From positions 1 to 64,000 of the forward strand of contig NZ_QXJP01000009.1 of assembly GCF_004115085.1 (NCBI RefSeq): DNA of 64,000 bases, in the 5' to 3' direction. Source of the DNA: Longirhabdus pacifica (GTDB lineage Bacteria; Bacillota; Bacilli; Paenibacillales; DSM-105158). The notes below the pieces were generated by a model. It was not told the origin of the DNA. It made no database searches and worked only from the letters and a program-made list of their open reading frames with translations. Every line of letters begins with the position of its first letter. The first letter of the stretch is position 1. Position numbers and translations under genes: made by a program. This document shows, one piece after another, positions 26,427 to 35,465 of the stretch.

Positions 26427-27572
26427 ATGATAAATAAATTAAATCAGTTTGCAAGTGAATTAAAAGAAACGTATCCATTTTATCAAACATTTTGCAAAGA
26501 AAAGCAACTACATAGTAAACCCATTGACTTCTTTCAGCTTCCTGTGATAGATAAGCAGTGGATGAAACAACACTATGATCAATTTTTACATCCAACGATG
26601 GAGGCAAGCTACGTATCTTATACTTCTGGAAGTACAGGTACGCCATTTAAATGTATTAAATCTGCCGAAGAGCATATGAAATTATCCTTAGCTATTTTTA
26701 AACAAAGAAGAAAATGGGGGCTTCCGATAAAGCACAACAAACTCGTTTTAAGTAATCGATTATTATCCGGTGAGAACTCCTTATTGCATTATGCTAATAA
26801 AATGGCGAAGGACAAGCCTCATATGATTCAAGGTAGAGCATCGAGCCTTGTCGCTTTTGCAAGCTATATTCAAAAGCATCAATTGAGCATTCCTCCACAG
26901 CTTACGTTTGTGCAAAATAGGGGAGAAGCATATACGATGCAGCAAAAAAAGTTTTTGGAACACGTATTTAACGTTCCGTTTATGGACTATTACGGACTGG
27001 AAGAGCTTTGGGGAATTGCATTTACTAATGATCACGAAGAATTGGAAGTGGATATGGATAGTGTGTTTGTGGAGGTAGTTCATCCGGACACCTTACAGTC
27101 GCTTCCTCCTGGAGAATACGGTGAAGTCCTCGTCACTTCTTTTATCATGAAAAGCTTACCTTTCGTTCGCTATCGAACAGGAGATATAGGTAAATTAGTA
27201 CTGAAAAATAATAAGGTAATACTACAATTGCTTCCGGTGAGAACGTCACAGATTACCTTACCAGAAAAACAGTTTCATGCTTCTATTTTTCGTTATTTAG
27301 ATCGCTTTTTTTATGAACTTTCATTAGAGAGCATGCAGCAATATCAAATTTTGCAAAAAGCACCCGATGATTTTCAATTTTCCTATATTGGAGATCGTCA
27401 AATCGATGAGGAACGTATCTATTCGAAGCTACAATCTTTTTTGAAGCAGTATCTGGGCACTCCTGTCAAGTTAACGATTGCAAGAGTAGAGCAATTAGTT
27501 AGTGACGAACATAGTGGCAAAGTACATTTTTTCCGAAGTCTAATTGATGAAAAAGGTGGGAAGGAATCATGA
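26427..27572 (+). CDS. PaaK-like adenylate-forming ligase 3
   Basis: 381 residues, shorter than normal CoA ligases and of the PaaK / coenzyme F390 synthetase type. It begins with an ETYPFYQTF segment and has YTSGSTGTPFKCI as ATP loop, then DYYGLEELWGIAF, and FVRYRTGDIGKLVL. The C-terminal lid is short. PaaK-type enzymes activate aryl acids, and stand-alone copies in pathways such as thienodolin or pyrrolobenzodiazepine load carriers. Substrate unknown. Its stop overlaps the next gene (ATGA). Confidence 0.82.
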   Translation: MINKLNQFASELKETYPFYQTFCKEKQLHSKPIDFFQLPVIDKQWMKQHYDQFLHPTMEASYVSYTSGSTGTPFKCIKSAEEHMKLSLAIFKQRRKWGLPIKHNKLVLSNRLLSGENSLLHYANKMAKDKPHMIQGRASSLVAFASYIQKHQLSIPPQLTFVQNRGEAYTMQQKKFLEHVFNVPFMDYYGLEELWGIAFTNDHEELEVDMDSVFVEVVHPDTLQSLPPGEYGEVLVTSFIMKSLPFVRYRTGDIGKLVLKNNKVILQLLPVRTSQITLPEKQFHASIFRYLDRFFYELSLESMQQYQILQKAPDDFQFSYIGDRQIDEERIYSKLQSFLKQYLGTPVKLTIARVEQLVSDEHSGKVHFFRSLIDEKGGKES

Positions 27573-28501
27573 ACGATAATATCAATAAAAAACATATCTT
27601 CAATCTTGCGCCAATGGAATGTACCACCTCATGTATTCTTACGTACTTAAATATGAAACAAAAAAATAGTAGTTACTTTCTATTAAGCTATTGGCATTTG
27701 ACTTACTATCAACAAGTGCTAATGTCAGGAACAAAAAAAAGTAATTTAAATTCCCTATACGGCGTAAAACAAACGTACTACGAAGCATCAGTGGCAAGCA
27801 TAGTAAACTGCTTACATAACAATCAACACGTTATTTTAATGTGCAGACCAGATAGATTAAACTATTTTCCTAGAGAAAATTTAATATTCAACAATTTAAA
27901 CTTTATGCATGCCATTCTCATCTATAACGTCGATGAAGAGGAGCAGTTTCATTTTATTGATCCTACAGAAGATTATGTTGGAACCATGTCAGCAACGGAA
28001 GTTGAACATCTCATCCATCGAAAAGCAATGTGTCTAGCTTTAGATGATAAACTCGATGTCAAACAAAACGAAGAGGAACTAATTTTATCCAGTATTCAAG
28101 AGGTGTATAGAACGTATATGTCTTACAGTGTACATGCTCTTCATCCGTTTAAAAAAGATTTTGCTTACTTAAATTCATGGAGTGCATTGCGAAGAGAGCA
28201 ATGGCTAAAACAACATAATGTCATGATTAGTGCGATTGTAAAGACGAGAAAAGCAGTTTGGCAAGCATATGAGGATGTAAACTTCTTTACACCTGCTCAA
28301 CATAAAGAGTTGGAACAAGGAATGAACAAACTGTTAAAACAATGGATGTACTTAAATTTTTCGTTATTAAAGTTTAAAAATAATTCCTCACAACAACTCA
28401 TTGAAAATATTTGTCATGTTATTGATGACATAGCCAGGAGAGAAAAAGATTTTATCTTGCTCTTGAAACAATATGCAGATGAAACGAAGGTTGCATCATG
28501 A
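27569..28501 (+). CDS. BtrH-like acyltransferase, paralogue 3
   Basis: 310 residues. The N-terminal half has the papain-like layout of BtrH_N: LAPMECTTSC with the likely nucleophile, then NFMHAILIYNVDEEEQFHFIDP with His and Asp. The C-terminal half is helical. In butirosin, BtrH moves an acyl group from carrier BtrI to the aminoglycoside amine. It overlaps both neighbours (PaaK-like ligase and ATP-grasp), so these three genes look like a unit. A C39-like peptidase role, such as leader removal from the 24-residue peptide, is a less likely alternative. Confidence 0.68.
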   Translation: MNDNINKKHIFNLAPMECTTSCILTYLNMKQKNSSYFLLSYWHLTYYQQVLMSGTKKSNLNSLYGVKQTYYEASVASIVNCLHNNQHVILMCRPDRLNYFPRENLIFNNLNFMHAILIYNVDEEEQFHFIDPTEDYVGTMSATEVEHLIHRKAMCLALDDKLDVKQNEEELILSSIQEVYRTYMSYSVHALHPFKKDFAYLNSWSALRREQWLKQHNVMISAIVKTRKAVWQAYEDVNFFTPAQHKELEQGMNKLLKQWMYLNFSLLKFKNNSSQQLIENICHVIDDIARREKDFILLLKQYADETKVAS

Positions 28502-29754
28502 TTCCGCAAGCTAGTATTTCTAGTTGGCTTGCAAACAAAACAGAAAAAGTTTGGTTTTCCAATATCAATTGGGAACAAAATGAAGGAAATGCCGTTCAAC
28601 TGTTTCCATCTGTAAAAAATAAAGCAATCGACGCACTTGTTTCACAAATGGACGCACATCAGTTGCTTTTAGCACATGCAGAGGATACAGTCATGGTATC
28701 TCATCAAGTAGATCCATATTTTTTAGAGTATTTGACGCAAGCAGGGATACAACTTCCTAAGGTTATCATAGGTAGTATGGAAGAACATACTGCCTCCATC
28801 AGAGGAAAAACCATTCTTCCCTATCTTGTGGATGAGAAGTTAGAGTCATTTTTACAGAAGCAGAAATGTACTATGATGGGACCGTCTGCTGCTTTATCTT
28901 TGAAATTAAATCATAAGTTAAGGACGAGATCCATTTGTGAAGCAAACCAAATTCCCGTCACAGAAGGGCAAATTTGTTCCAATGCAGATGAATTGAAAGA
29001 CGCTTATCTTCATTACAGTCATGGTGGGGACAGCAGGGTCGTCATTAAGACAGGATATGGATCGTCAGGAAAAGGGATGTATCATGTACGTTCCACATCG
29101 CAATTCGATTCGCTTATGCTCTACTTAGCTCGAAAAAAAGATATACCATTTGAAGTTTCATTAGAGACATGGCATCCCACTGAAATGACGCTAAATGCCC
29201 AATTACTCATTTTAAAAGGAAAAGCATCATTGCTTGCGATCACACAGCAGCAACTTACTTCTACAGGTATATATGAAGGTAGTCATCTTTATCCACATCT
29301 TCCAGCATCCATTCATGAGGAATACTTACATTGGCTAACGAAAATTGGCGATTTGCTCGTCCGTTTAGGGTACGAAGGGGTAATAGGAATCGACTCTATC
29401 GTGGATAGTCATAAGAAGATCATTCCGGTAGTGGAGTTTAATGCTAGATTAACAATGGTGACGTATCTTTTATCACTAAGGGAGAAGGCGATAGAAAGAG
29501 GATTCACACACATTCATAATTGCTATTTTGATGTGGAGTGTACAGAACAGTACAACTTTAAACAATGGCAAGCGATGTTGCTTCATGGAGGAATAACAAC
29601 GGAACATATGTTGATTTATGGATTTCACGTGCACCAAAAGGACGAGTCATACTATTATCGAATGTTCGTGATGCTATGGGGCACGAATGCAGAACAATTA
29701 GAAGAAAGTAAACAGCACCTCACGAATTTGATGCAAATGTTACATAAAAAGTGA
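28498..29754 (+). CDS. ATP-grasp ligase, BtrJ/PGM1 type
   Basis: 418 residues. N-terminal part has IIGSMEEHTASIRGK. The ATP-grasp core is VIKTGYGSSGKGMYHV, then the metal-binding GVIGIDSIVD and PVVEFNARLTM. The closest described types are BtrJ, which loads L-glutamate onto carrier BtrI, and PGM1 of pheganomycin, which joins a non-standard amino acid to a ribosomal peptide. Both precedents fit this locus, which has carrier proteins and a ribosomal peptide. The substrate cannot be read from sequence. It overlaps the BtrH-like gene by four bases. Confidence 0.8.
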   Translation: MIPQASISSWLANKTEKVWFSNINWEQNEGNAVQLFPSVKNKAIDALVSQMDAHQLLLAHAEDTVMVSHQVDPYFLEYLTQAGIQLPKVIIGSMEEHTASIRGKTILPYLVDEKLESFLQKQKCTMMGPSAALSLKLNHKLRTRSICEANQIPVTEGQICSNADELKDAYLHYSHGGDSRVVIKTGYGSSGKGMYHVRSTSQFDSLMLYLARKKDIPFEVSLETWHPTEMTLNAQLLILKGKASLLAITQQQLTSTGIYEGSHLYPHLPASIHEEYLHWLTKIGDLLVRLGYEGVIGIDSIVDSHKKIIPVVEFNARLTMVTYLLSLREKAIERGFTHIHNCYFDVECTEQYNFKQWQAMLLHGGITTEHMLIYGFHVHQKDESYYYRMFVMLWGTNAEQLEESKQHLTNLMQMLHKK

Positions 29755-29824
29755 TGATGAATGCTCTGTTTTCTTATCACCAGTTAATACCACAGTGGAA
29801 ATGTTAAAGAGAGGAAGGGGAAAA

Positions 29825-30304
29825 ATGAAAACATTAAATCACAGTGCAGAACAATTGATAAGAAGTAATGGTTCTACGACTGCTTTTTTAGAAGAGATGT
29901 TGCAAACGAAGCTATATGTGGAAGTGCTCTCTCAACAGGAACTAACGCACAGGGCACTTACTAGTGATGTTGTTGAAGCACTACTTCCTTCCAAACAGAA
30001 TATATTTATGATGAGAGAATCGCAGTTACATACTAGCGATAATAAAATTGTATCTTCTAATCGTGTATGGGTATCTATTGGCGATAAAGACACATTTAAC
30101 TATGATTTGCTAGATAAAAATATTCCTTTAGGCAAGCAACTTGCTATGATGCCTCATCGAAGAGAGTTATATCAATGCGGGCAAAAAAAGTACTTGTTTC
30201 ATCAAGAGGAACAGTATTGTCCCTATAAAGCATATGTCGTTCACTTTTCCAATCATAATAAACTGTATATTCACGAAGTGTTTCTACCAAGTCTTTTTGT
30301 TTGA
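29825..30304 (+). CDS. Chorismate lyase (UbiC/DUF98-like), 4-hydroxybenzoate synthase
   Basis: 159 residues from ATG 29825 with GAGGAAGGGG upstream. The family pattern is clear: IRSNGSTTAFLEEML at the N-terminus, FMMRESQL in the centre with the substrate-binding Arg, IPLGKQLAMM, and a late Glu in IHEVFLPSLF. UbiC-type enzymes remove pyruvate from chorismate to give 4-hydroxybenzoate. As the last gene of the operon it would supply the aryl acid for one of the three ligases. The chorismate mutase-DAHP synthase on the other side of the locus would feed it. Confidence 0.8.
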   Translation: MKTLNHSAEQLIRSNGSTTAFLEEMLQTKLYVEVLSQQELTHRALTSDVVEALLPSKQNIFMMRESQLHTSDNKIVSSNRVWVSIGDKDTFNYDLLDKNIPLGKQLAMMPHRRELYQCGQKKYLFHQEEQYCPYKAYVVHFSNHNKLYIHEVFLPSLFV

Positions 30305-30307
30305 AAA

Positions 30308-30369
30308 AAGCAGCATAGTTATCGTGATTCTGCAACATTCTTTACGATAACCATACTGCTTATTTTTTT
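30308..30369. terminator. Long bidirectional terminator
   Basis: An 18-base arm AAGCAGCATAGTTATCGT (30308-30325) pairs with ACGATAACCATACTGCTT (30344-30361), allowing G-U, and is followed by seven T. It ends the biosynthetic operon and may also serve the convergent endoglucanase gene. Confidence 0.85.
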
Positions 30370-30439
30370 ATGTGACACGCCATCGATGTGTACTTTTTTC
30401 CTTTCTAATCAAGGAAAAGAACGAAAGTAAGACTACACA

Positions 30440-33400
30440 CTAGTTGTACGTATAGGTAACGGTGTCGTAGGCTAGATTGTCTTTGATGAAGGTATAAAAA
30501 TATTGCATGCTGCTGCCATCATAATTTGGTATCGTATATTCCCAACTGCCATTGTTGTTAGTGCAACGTACGTTTTGCTGCACTTCTCCTTGAAGTGTGT
30601 AGTGCAAGTCAACGAAGGTAGAGGGAGAGGTAGGTGTAAATGTAATGTGTAAATCTCCCTCTGCCGTTTCTTTCAAATGAATGGTGTAATCATCAGTGAC
30701 AACAGTATCGTCACCGCTAACATCCGTCGTAACCTGTATGACTTCGCTAGGTTGAGAGGTGTTGCCTGCTGCATCTTTGGCAATCACCGCAAAGGAATAG
30801 GTGGTGTTTGGTTGCAGGTTAGAAACCTTGACAGTAGTGTCATTAGCCGTAGCTACTACGTTCCCTTGTTCGTAAACTTCATAACTCGTTACCCCTACGT
30901 TGTCATTGGAAGCTTGCCATTGTAAGGTGACGGCATTACTTGTTGTATTTGTCGCGATGACGTCGGTAGGTGCTGTTGGTGATTGATTGTCTATAGAACC
31001 GTCTCCACCACTGTTAAACGTATAGGCATACCAAGGAGAATCATAGGCCAAACCGTTTTTCTCATACGTGTAGCTATGGTCAATAATATCGTCTGCACTT
31101 ATATTAGGAATCGTAAATTCCCATACTCCATTTACATCGGTCATTGTGTAATTCAGCTGCTGTCCATTATTTAATACGTAATGTATATTCACAAAGGCAG
31201 CAAAGCTAGCTGGTGTAAATTTCAAGGTGAGAGTATCGTCTGTAGATTGGAATGAAACGGTATAATCATCGGTTACAATGTCATCGTTAGGATCCGATTC
31301 TTCATTTGTGGTGGCTTGTATCACATTACTGCTATCGGAAACATTCCCCGCGTTATCGTATGCTTTTACAACATATTGATAATCGGTATTTGCATCTAAT
31401 CCACTGTCTACATAGCCCGTAGAGCTGAATGTACCGATGAATACATCGTCTCGATAAATCTCATAACCTGCAACGCCTACATTATCTGTGGAAGCATCCC
31501 ATAACAATGTGACACTAGAAGTGGTAATGTTTGAACTTCTTAGATTGGTGGGTGCGGTTGGAGCTTCATTGTCATCTGGGCTATCTTCTTTCTCCACATA
31601 AAAACGGTTGGGTTGTGCTTGCACCACTTTCCCATCGGAAAATTCCACACTTCTCGTTTGATTCGTCATGTTATATACAACATACGTTTTACTTCCTTGC
31701 TTATTGAACACAGTAGCAATGGGATAGTCGGCTGTAATGGATGTATCCACATTCCCCATCTCCGTCAAGTTCGTGATCCAATGATACGTGTTCGCTTTGG
31801 AATTTCCTTCTTCTGGTGTTAACGATGCAATACCTGCATCAAACTGATTTTTTGCGTCCGTTGGATTCGATATAGCTCGATACATCCATATGAGATCACT
31901 CCAAGCATCCCAATTCGTTCCTCCATTGGAATCCACTAAACCTGCGTAGTTTTTTTGTGCATAGTCAGGATAATGGGTGAGGTACAAGGAACCTGAAGTA
32001 ATAGGCAGCCAGTTAATCCCGTGTATTTGTTCTGGATTTGCGGTGAACCATGTGGCATTAACACCTTTTCCTCCCCAAATCATCGTGACAACGGAAGTGG
32101 TGTAGTCTGGATGGTGCGTATCATTGTTTACATCAAACCAATATTCTTGAATCGCGTTCATTTCTGTCGTATATAAATAAATGCCTAGATCTCGTATCGT
32201 TTTGTTGCCAGTGGCTTCACCCCAAAGAATTAATCCTGTCCATGCATTCATCGCTTCAGATGAAGATTCATTATTATTTCCATCACCGAAAAAAGAGTCA
32301 CCCGATGCCCATGAGTGTCCAGCATAAATATCAAAGTTTCGTAAATAAGGGAACATGGTATCATTTCTATCCCAATTCGCAATGTCTCGAATGAGCAATT
32401 CCACCATGCTGCCCCAATTCTCATCCTCAGCCCACGTTGGATCTACTCTGGCAATTTCAGAAGCAGCTTTAATAAAATATCCATAATGGAAATGATGGTC
32501 ATTTAAAGAAGTGTCACTGCCGAAACTGGAAGGATATCCGATAAGACTTCCCCAATTATCGTTATAGTAAAATACGTTTCCGTTACTATTATTGGGATTT
32601 CCGTTGCTATCTTTCGCTGTAAACCAATCTTGCAGTGTGCTTTGTATTTCAGATCTAAATGTATCGGCTGCCGTCGTATCACCAAGTTGATCTGCGATCG
32701 GAGCAAGCACCGCTAATTTCCCCATTCGCTTTCCGATCCAATACGTATCCGTGCTTCCTTGATAAGTGTCTCCTTCTTCTTCATCAATAAAATGTTGCAT
32801 CGATGCATCATCTATGGATGGTTGGTCTGGCAGACTAGGCAGCACACCGGAAAATGTCATGGTTGTGGTAAAAGCATTTCCTTCCGCTAATTTCATTTCT
32901 CCACGCACAGAGTCATAAGAATATGGCAGTAAGGATTGGGAAGTATTTCTCCACTGATGCGGATAAAGCGCGAAAATAGTACCTGTCGTTGTACCTTCCT
33001 TCGCGATGGTTGTATACGCATATGTCGTTTCTACTAAGCTACTAGACTCATCATAATCGTACGTCGCCTTCGTATCTGAAATATGAGCATAAGCATATTT
33101 TTTGAATTGATTTAGCGCACTGGAAGTATTTTCAGGTAATAATGCGATGGAAAAATAGTCGGCATTTACAGGTAAGTTGTTGCTTATTTTGCTACTTCCT
33201 AAACCTGACCATGTGGAACCACTAGGACCAAAAAGAGCGTAATGGTTATCATTGATTGTAATGCCTAAAACAGGGCTGTTGGCATCGCCAGACCATATGG
33301 TAGGTGTAGATGGAAAAGTTAAGGTTGGATTTCCACCTTCAAAAATGCCGTAAACGAAAGGAGATCCATGGCCGTAGGAGATGTCTATTGACTTGGAACC

Positions 33401-33853
33401 GCTTTCAAAACTAGAGGTAACAAACCAATCGCTAAAGTCTTTTACTTTAGCATCTGGGAAAGTAGATTGTGCACTATGGCCCAAGATGAAGTCATTTTTT
33501 TCATTGAAATCCATATATCCAAAAATACCATTTTCATCGGCGAATATAGAGGTCCCAGGATAGTATACTTGAAATCCTTGTGACTTTGGCCATACAACAA
33601 GAGGGTGAGGATATTCACGTTCGGAAAATGGCTTCCAAGCCAGATTACTCCACCAATCGTTTGTTGGCATTTTTTTCGTTAAATCGGATGTCTTGTAAAT
33701 GGTGTCTTGCACATCATACGCTCCTGCAGGTAAAACGGTGGTATATGAACCCGCGCCTGTTGACACTTCACCATTAGCTTCAGCTAGATGATGAAAAAAA
33801 GGGGTGAAAAGTAAAAGTATACTCATACTTAATATTGCAACGAAATTTTTCAA
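30440..33853 (-). CDS. Secreted endo-beta-1,3-glucanase (GH81) with FnIII and CBM56 modules
   Basis: 1137 residues. A signal peptide (ILSMSILLLFTPFFHHLAEA) points to secretion. Residues ~40-740 are a GH81 catalytic domain: TNDWWSNLAW, HPLVVWPKSQG, DNHYALFGPSG, YFIKAASEIARVDP, HSWASGDSFFGDGNNNESSSEA with the catalytic Glu region, and NWLPITSGSLYLTH. Then comes FnIII (APTAPTNLRSSNIT), CBM56 (DDYTVSFQSTDDTLTLKF), a second FnIII and a second CBM56 ending ...FIKDNLAYDTV. CBM56 binds insoluble beta-1,3-glucan. It is divergent from a LacI regulator and importer operon, which would take up the released oligosaccharides. Confidence 0.93.
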   Translation of the reverse strand: MKNFVAILSMSILLLFTPFFHHLAEANGEVSTGAGSYTTVLPAGAYDVQDTIYKTSDLTKKMPTNDWWSNLAWKPFSEREYPHPLVVWPKSQGFQVYYPGTSIFADENGIFGYMDFNEKNDFILGHSAQSTFPDAKVKDFSDWFVTSSFESGSKSIDISYGHGSPFVYGIFEGGNPTLTFPSTPTIWSGDANSPVLGITINDNHYALFGPSGSTWSGLGSSKISNNLPVNADYFSIALLPENTSSALNQFKKYAYAHISDTKATYDYDESSSLVETTYAYTTIAKEGTTTGTIFALYPHQWRNTSQSLLPYSYDSVRGEMKLAEGNAFTTTMTFSGVLPSLPDQPSIDDASMQHFIDEEEGDTYQGSTDTYWIGKRMGKLAVLAPIADQLGDTTAADTFRSEIQSTLQDWFTAKDSNGNPNNSNGNVFYYNDNWGSLIGYPSSFGSDTSLNDHHFHYGYFIKAASEIARVDPTWAEDENWGSMVELLIRDIANWDRNDTMFPYLRNFDIYAGHSWASGDSFFGDGNNNESSSEAMNAWTGLILWGEATGNKTIRDLGIYLYTTEMNAIQEYWFDVNNDTHHPDYTTSVVTMIWGGKGVNATWFTANPEQIHGINWLPITSGSLYLTHYPDYAQKNYAGLVDSNGGTNWDAWSDLIWMYRAISNPTDAKNQFDAGIASLTPEEGNSKANTYHWITNLTEMGNVDTSITADYPIATVFNKQGSKTYVVYNMTNQTRSVEFSDGKVVQAQPNRFYVEKEDSPDDNEAPTAPTNLRSSNITTSSVTLLWDASTDNVGVAGYEIYRDDVFIGTFSSTGYVDSGLDANTDYQYVVKAYDNAGNVSDSSNVIQATTNEESDPNDDIVTDDYTVSFQSTDDTLTLKFTPASFAAFVNIHYVLNNGQQLNYTMTDVNGVWEFTIPNISADDIIDHSYTYEKNGLAYDSPWYAYTFNSGGDGSIDNQSPTAPTDVIATNTTSNAVTLQWQASNDNVGVTSYEVYEQGNVVATANDTTVKVSNLQPNTTYSFAVIAKDAAGNTSQPSEVIQVTTDVSGDDTVVTDDYTIHLKETAEGDLHITFTPTSPSTFVDLHYTLQGEVQQNVRCTNNNGSWEYTIPNYDGSSMQYFYTFIKDNLAYDTVTYTYN

Positions 33854-34241
33854 AATATAATCCTCCTATTATGTTTAATCTATAAAATCTATGAATCATA
33901 ATTGGTTGATCTACGAGTCATATTTGTCATGACGAATGGTATCGGTTTCATCCTCACATAGCATAGAAAACATCACCTCCTTGAAAAACACGCGTTCAAA
34001 AGTGTAAATAATATCAGATTATTCAGTATTTTTTTGGAATAGATGATGATAATGCAAAAGTATAGACACTAGCAATTCATTACGGAACCGGTTTCGATAA
34101 AACCATGTTAACTCGAAATCTATTTCATCGTCAATACAAAATATAAAAATTTACGGATGATAAAAAATCGTTGCAAATGGTAAAAATGTATTTTATAATA
34201 ATGTTCGAAAGCGCTTTCGTAAAAATGATGAGGTGGACATC
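33854..34241. promoter_or_regulatory. Divergent control region of the beta-glucan locus
   Basis: It contains GGAACCGGTTTCG (34084-34096, core AACCGGTT) and a perfect 14-base palindrome CGAAAGCGCTTTCG (34206-34219). The second fits both a CcpA cre site and a LacI-family operator. It lies about 20 bases before the regulator start, consistent with autoregulation and glucose repression. Confidence 0.65.
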
Positions 34242-35249
34242 TTGGTCACTATTTATGACATTGCAAAAAAAACAGGCTTTTCCGTTACGACGGTTTCCAA
34301 AGTATTAAATAACTATTCGGATGTAAGTGAAAAGACGAAGAAAATTATAACCGAAGCAGTGGAAGAAATGAATTACTTTCCGAATTCTTCTGCTAGAACA
34401 TTGAGTACGAAAAAATCATGGACCATTGGTGTTGTATTTGCTGAATCTTTAAATATTGGCATCAAACATCCATTTTTCAATGAAGTCATTGAGAGTTTCA
34501 AGCAAACAGTGGAAGTATATGAGTATGATTTGCTGTTTGCTTCTAGAAATTTGCATAATCCTAAAAAAAGTTACTTAGACCATTTTCGTTATCGTGGAGT
34601 AGATGGAGTCGTGATTGTCTGCTCCAACACAGATGATCAAGAAGTGAAAGAATTGATGAAAGACTCTATTCCGAGTGTTGTCATTGACTTAAATAGTAAA
34701 ACGTCAACGGTCGTGTACTCCGATAATTTGCAAGGAAGTAAACTTGCGATAGAACATTTTGCTTCCTTAGGTCATACTCAAATCGCACATATTGCTGGAA
34801 GTCAAACGACCTTTGCGGGTCAGCAAAGATTAAATGGTTTTTATGAAACGATGAAGCAACTTTCATTAGGTGTAAATGAGGAATATATCGTCGATGGGGA
34901 ATATTTTTCTCATGAAGGCGGCTACAAAGCCATGGAACAACTATTATCTCTGCCTACCAAACCTACGGCAATTTATGCAGCTAGTGACAGTTTAGCCATT
35001 GGTGCAATGGAAGCGATAAAGGATAATGGGTACAGCGTTCCAAAGGATTTTTCGCTTATTGGTTTTGATGATATTGTGTTAGCGGCTTTTGTACATCCTA
35101 AATTAACCACGGTGAAACAACGTACAGATATTATTGGGCAAAAATCTGCGGAGCTTTTACTTAAGCAAATTAATAATAAAAAGAAAAGTATAGAAATTGT
35201 GCAGATACCGGTAGAACTTATCATAAGAGAAACGTGTAAAAAGCTATAA
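34242..35249 (+). CDS. LacI-family regulator of beta-glucan use
   Basis: 335 residues from TTG 34242, seven bases after GAGGTGG. The N-terminal helix-turn-helix is VTIYDIAKKTGFSVTTVSKVLNNYSDVSEKTKKII, with AARTL-like hinge SSARTLSTKKS. The effector domain of the periplasmic-binding type follows (HPFFNEVIESF, GVDGVVIVCS, IAGSQTTFAGQQRLNGF, YAASDSLAIGAMEAI, FDDIVLAAFVHPKLTTVKQ). It sits between the endoglucanase and the importer, both of which carry matching operators, so it most likely responds to laminari-oligosaccharides or cellobiose-like sugars. Confidence 0.9.
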   Translation: MVTIYDIAKKTGFSVTTVSKVLNNYSDVSEKTKKIITEAVEEMNYFPNSSARTLSTKKSWTIGVVFAESLNIGIKHPFFNEVIESFKQTVEVYEYDLLFASRNLHNPKKSYLDHFRYRGVDGVVIVCSNTDDQEVKELMKDSIPSVVIDLNSKTSTVVYSDNLQGSKLAIEHFASLGHTQIAHIAGSQTTFAGQQRLNGFYETMKQLSLGVNEEYIVDGEYFSHEGGYKAMEQLLSLPTKPTAIYAASDSLAIGAMEAIKDNGYSVPKDFSLIGFDDIVLAAFVHPKLTTVKQRTDIIGQKSAELLLKQINNKKKSIEIVQIPVELIIRETCKKL

Positions 35250-35279
35250 AAAAGCAGATGTAATTTTTTTAACTTAAAT

Positions 35280-35310
35280 CGAAAACGGTTTCGTAACAAA
35301 ACGGTTTCGT
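35280..35310. promoter_or_regulatory. Tandem LacI-type operators upstream of importer operon
   Basis: CGAAAACGGTTTCG (35280-35293) and CAAAACGGTTTCGT (35297-35310) are near-identical half-palindromes 17 bases apart, matching the AACCGGTTTCG site before the endoglucanase gene. A cre-like TGTAAGCGCTTCAT lies at 35404-35417, close to the importer start, and may mediate CcpA repression. Confidence 0.7.
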
Positions 35311-35465
35311 AACGTTAACTACAGTTTGGTCCATGTTATTTTATATCGTCATTCATCGTTATTTATTTTTATTTATCTTTTGTAAATAAAGTAAGCATCA
35401 ACTTGTAAGCGCTTCATTTATATTTGTTTTATGCCAATAAAATTATGGAAAATGGGGGTTTTAAA

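Noticed and set aside
29757-29807. 16-codon frame (MNALFSYHQL start) between the ATP-grasp and chorismate lyase genes, as a second peptide precursor
   Set aside because: No ribosome site in front of it and no hairpin or conserved layout.
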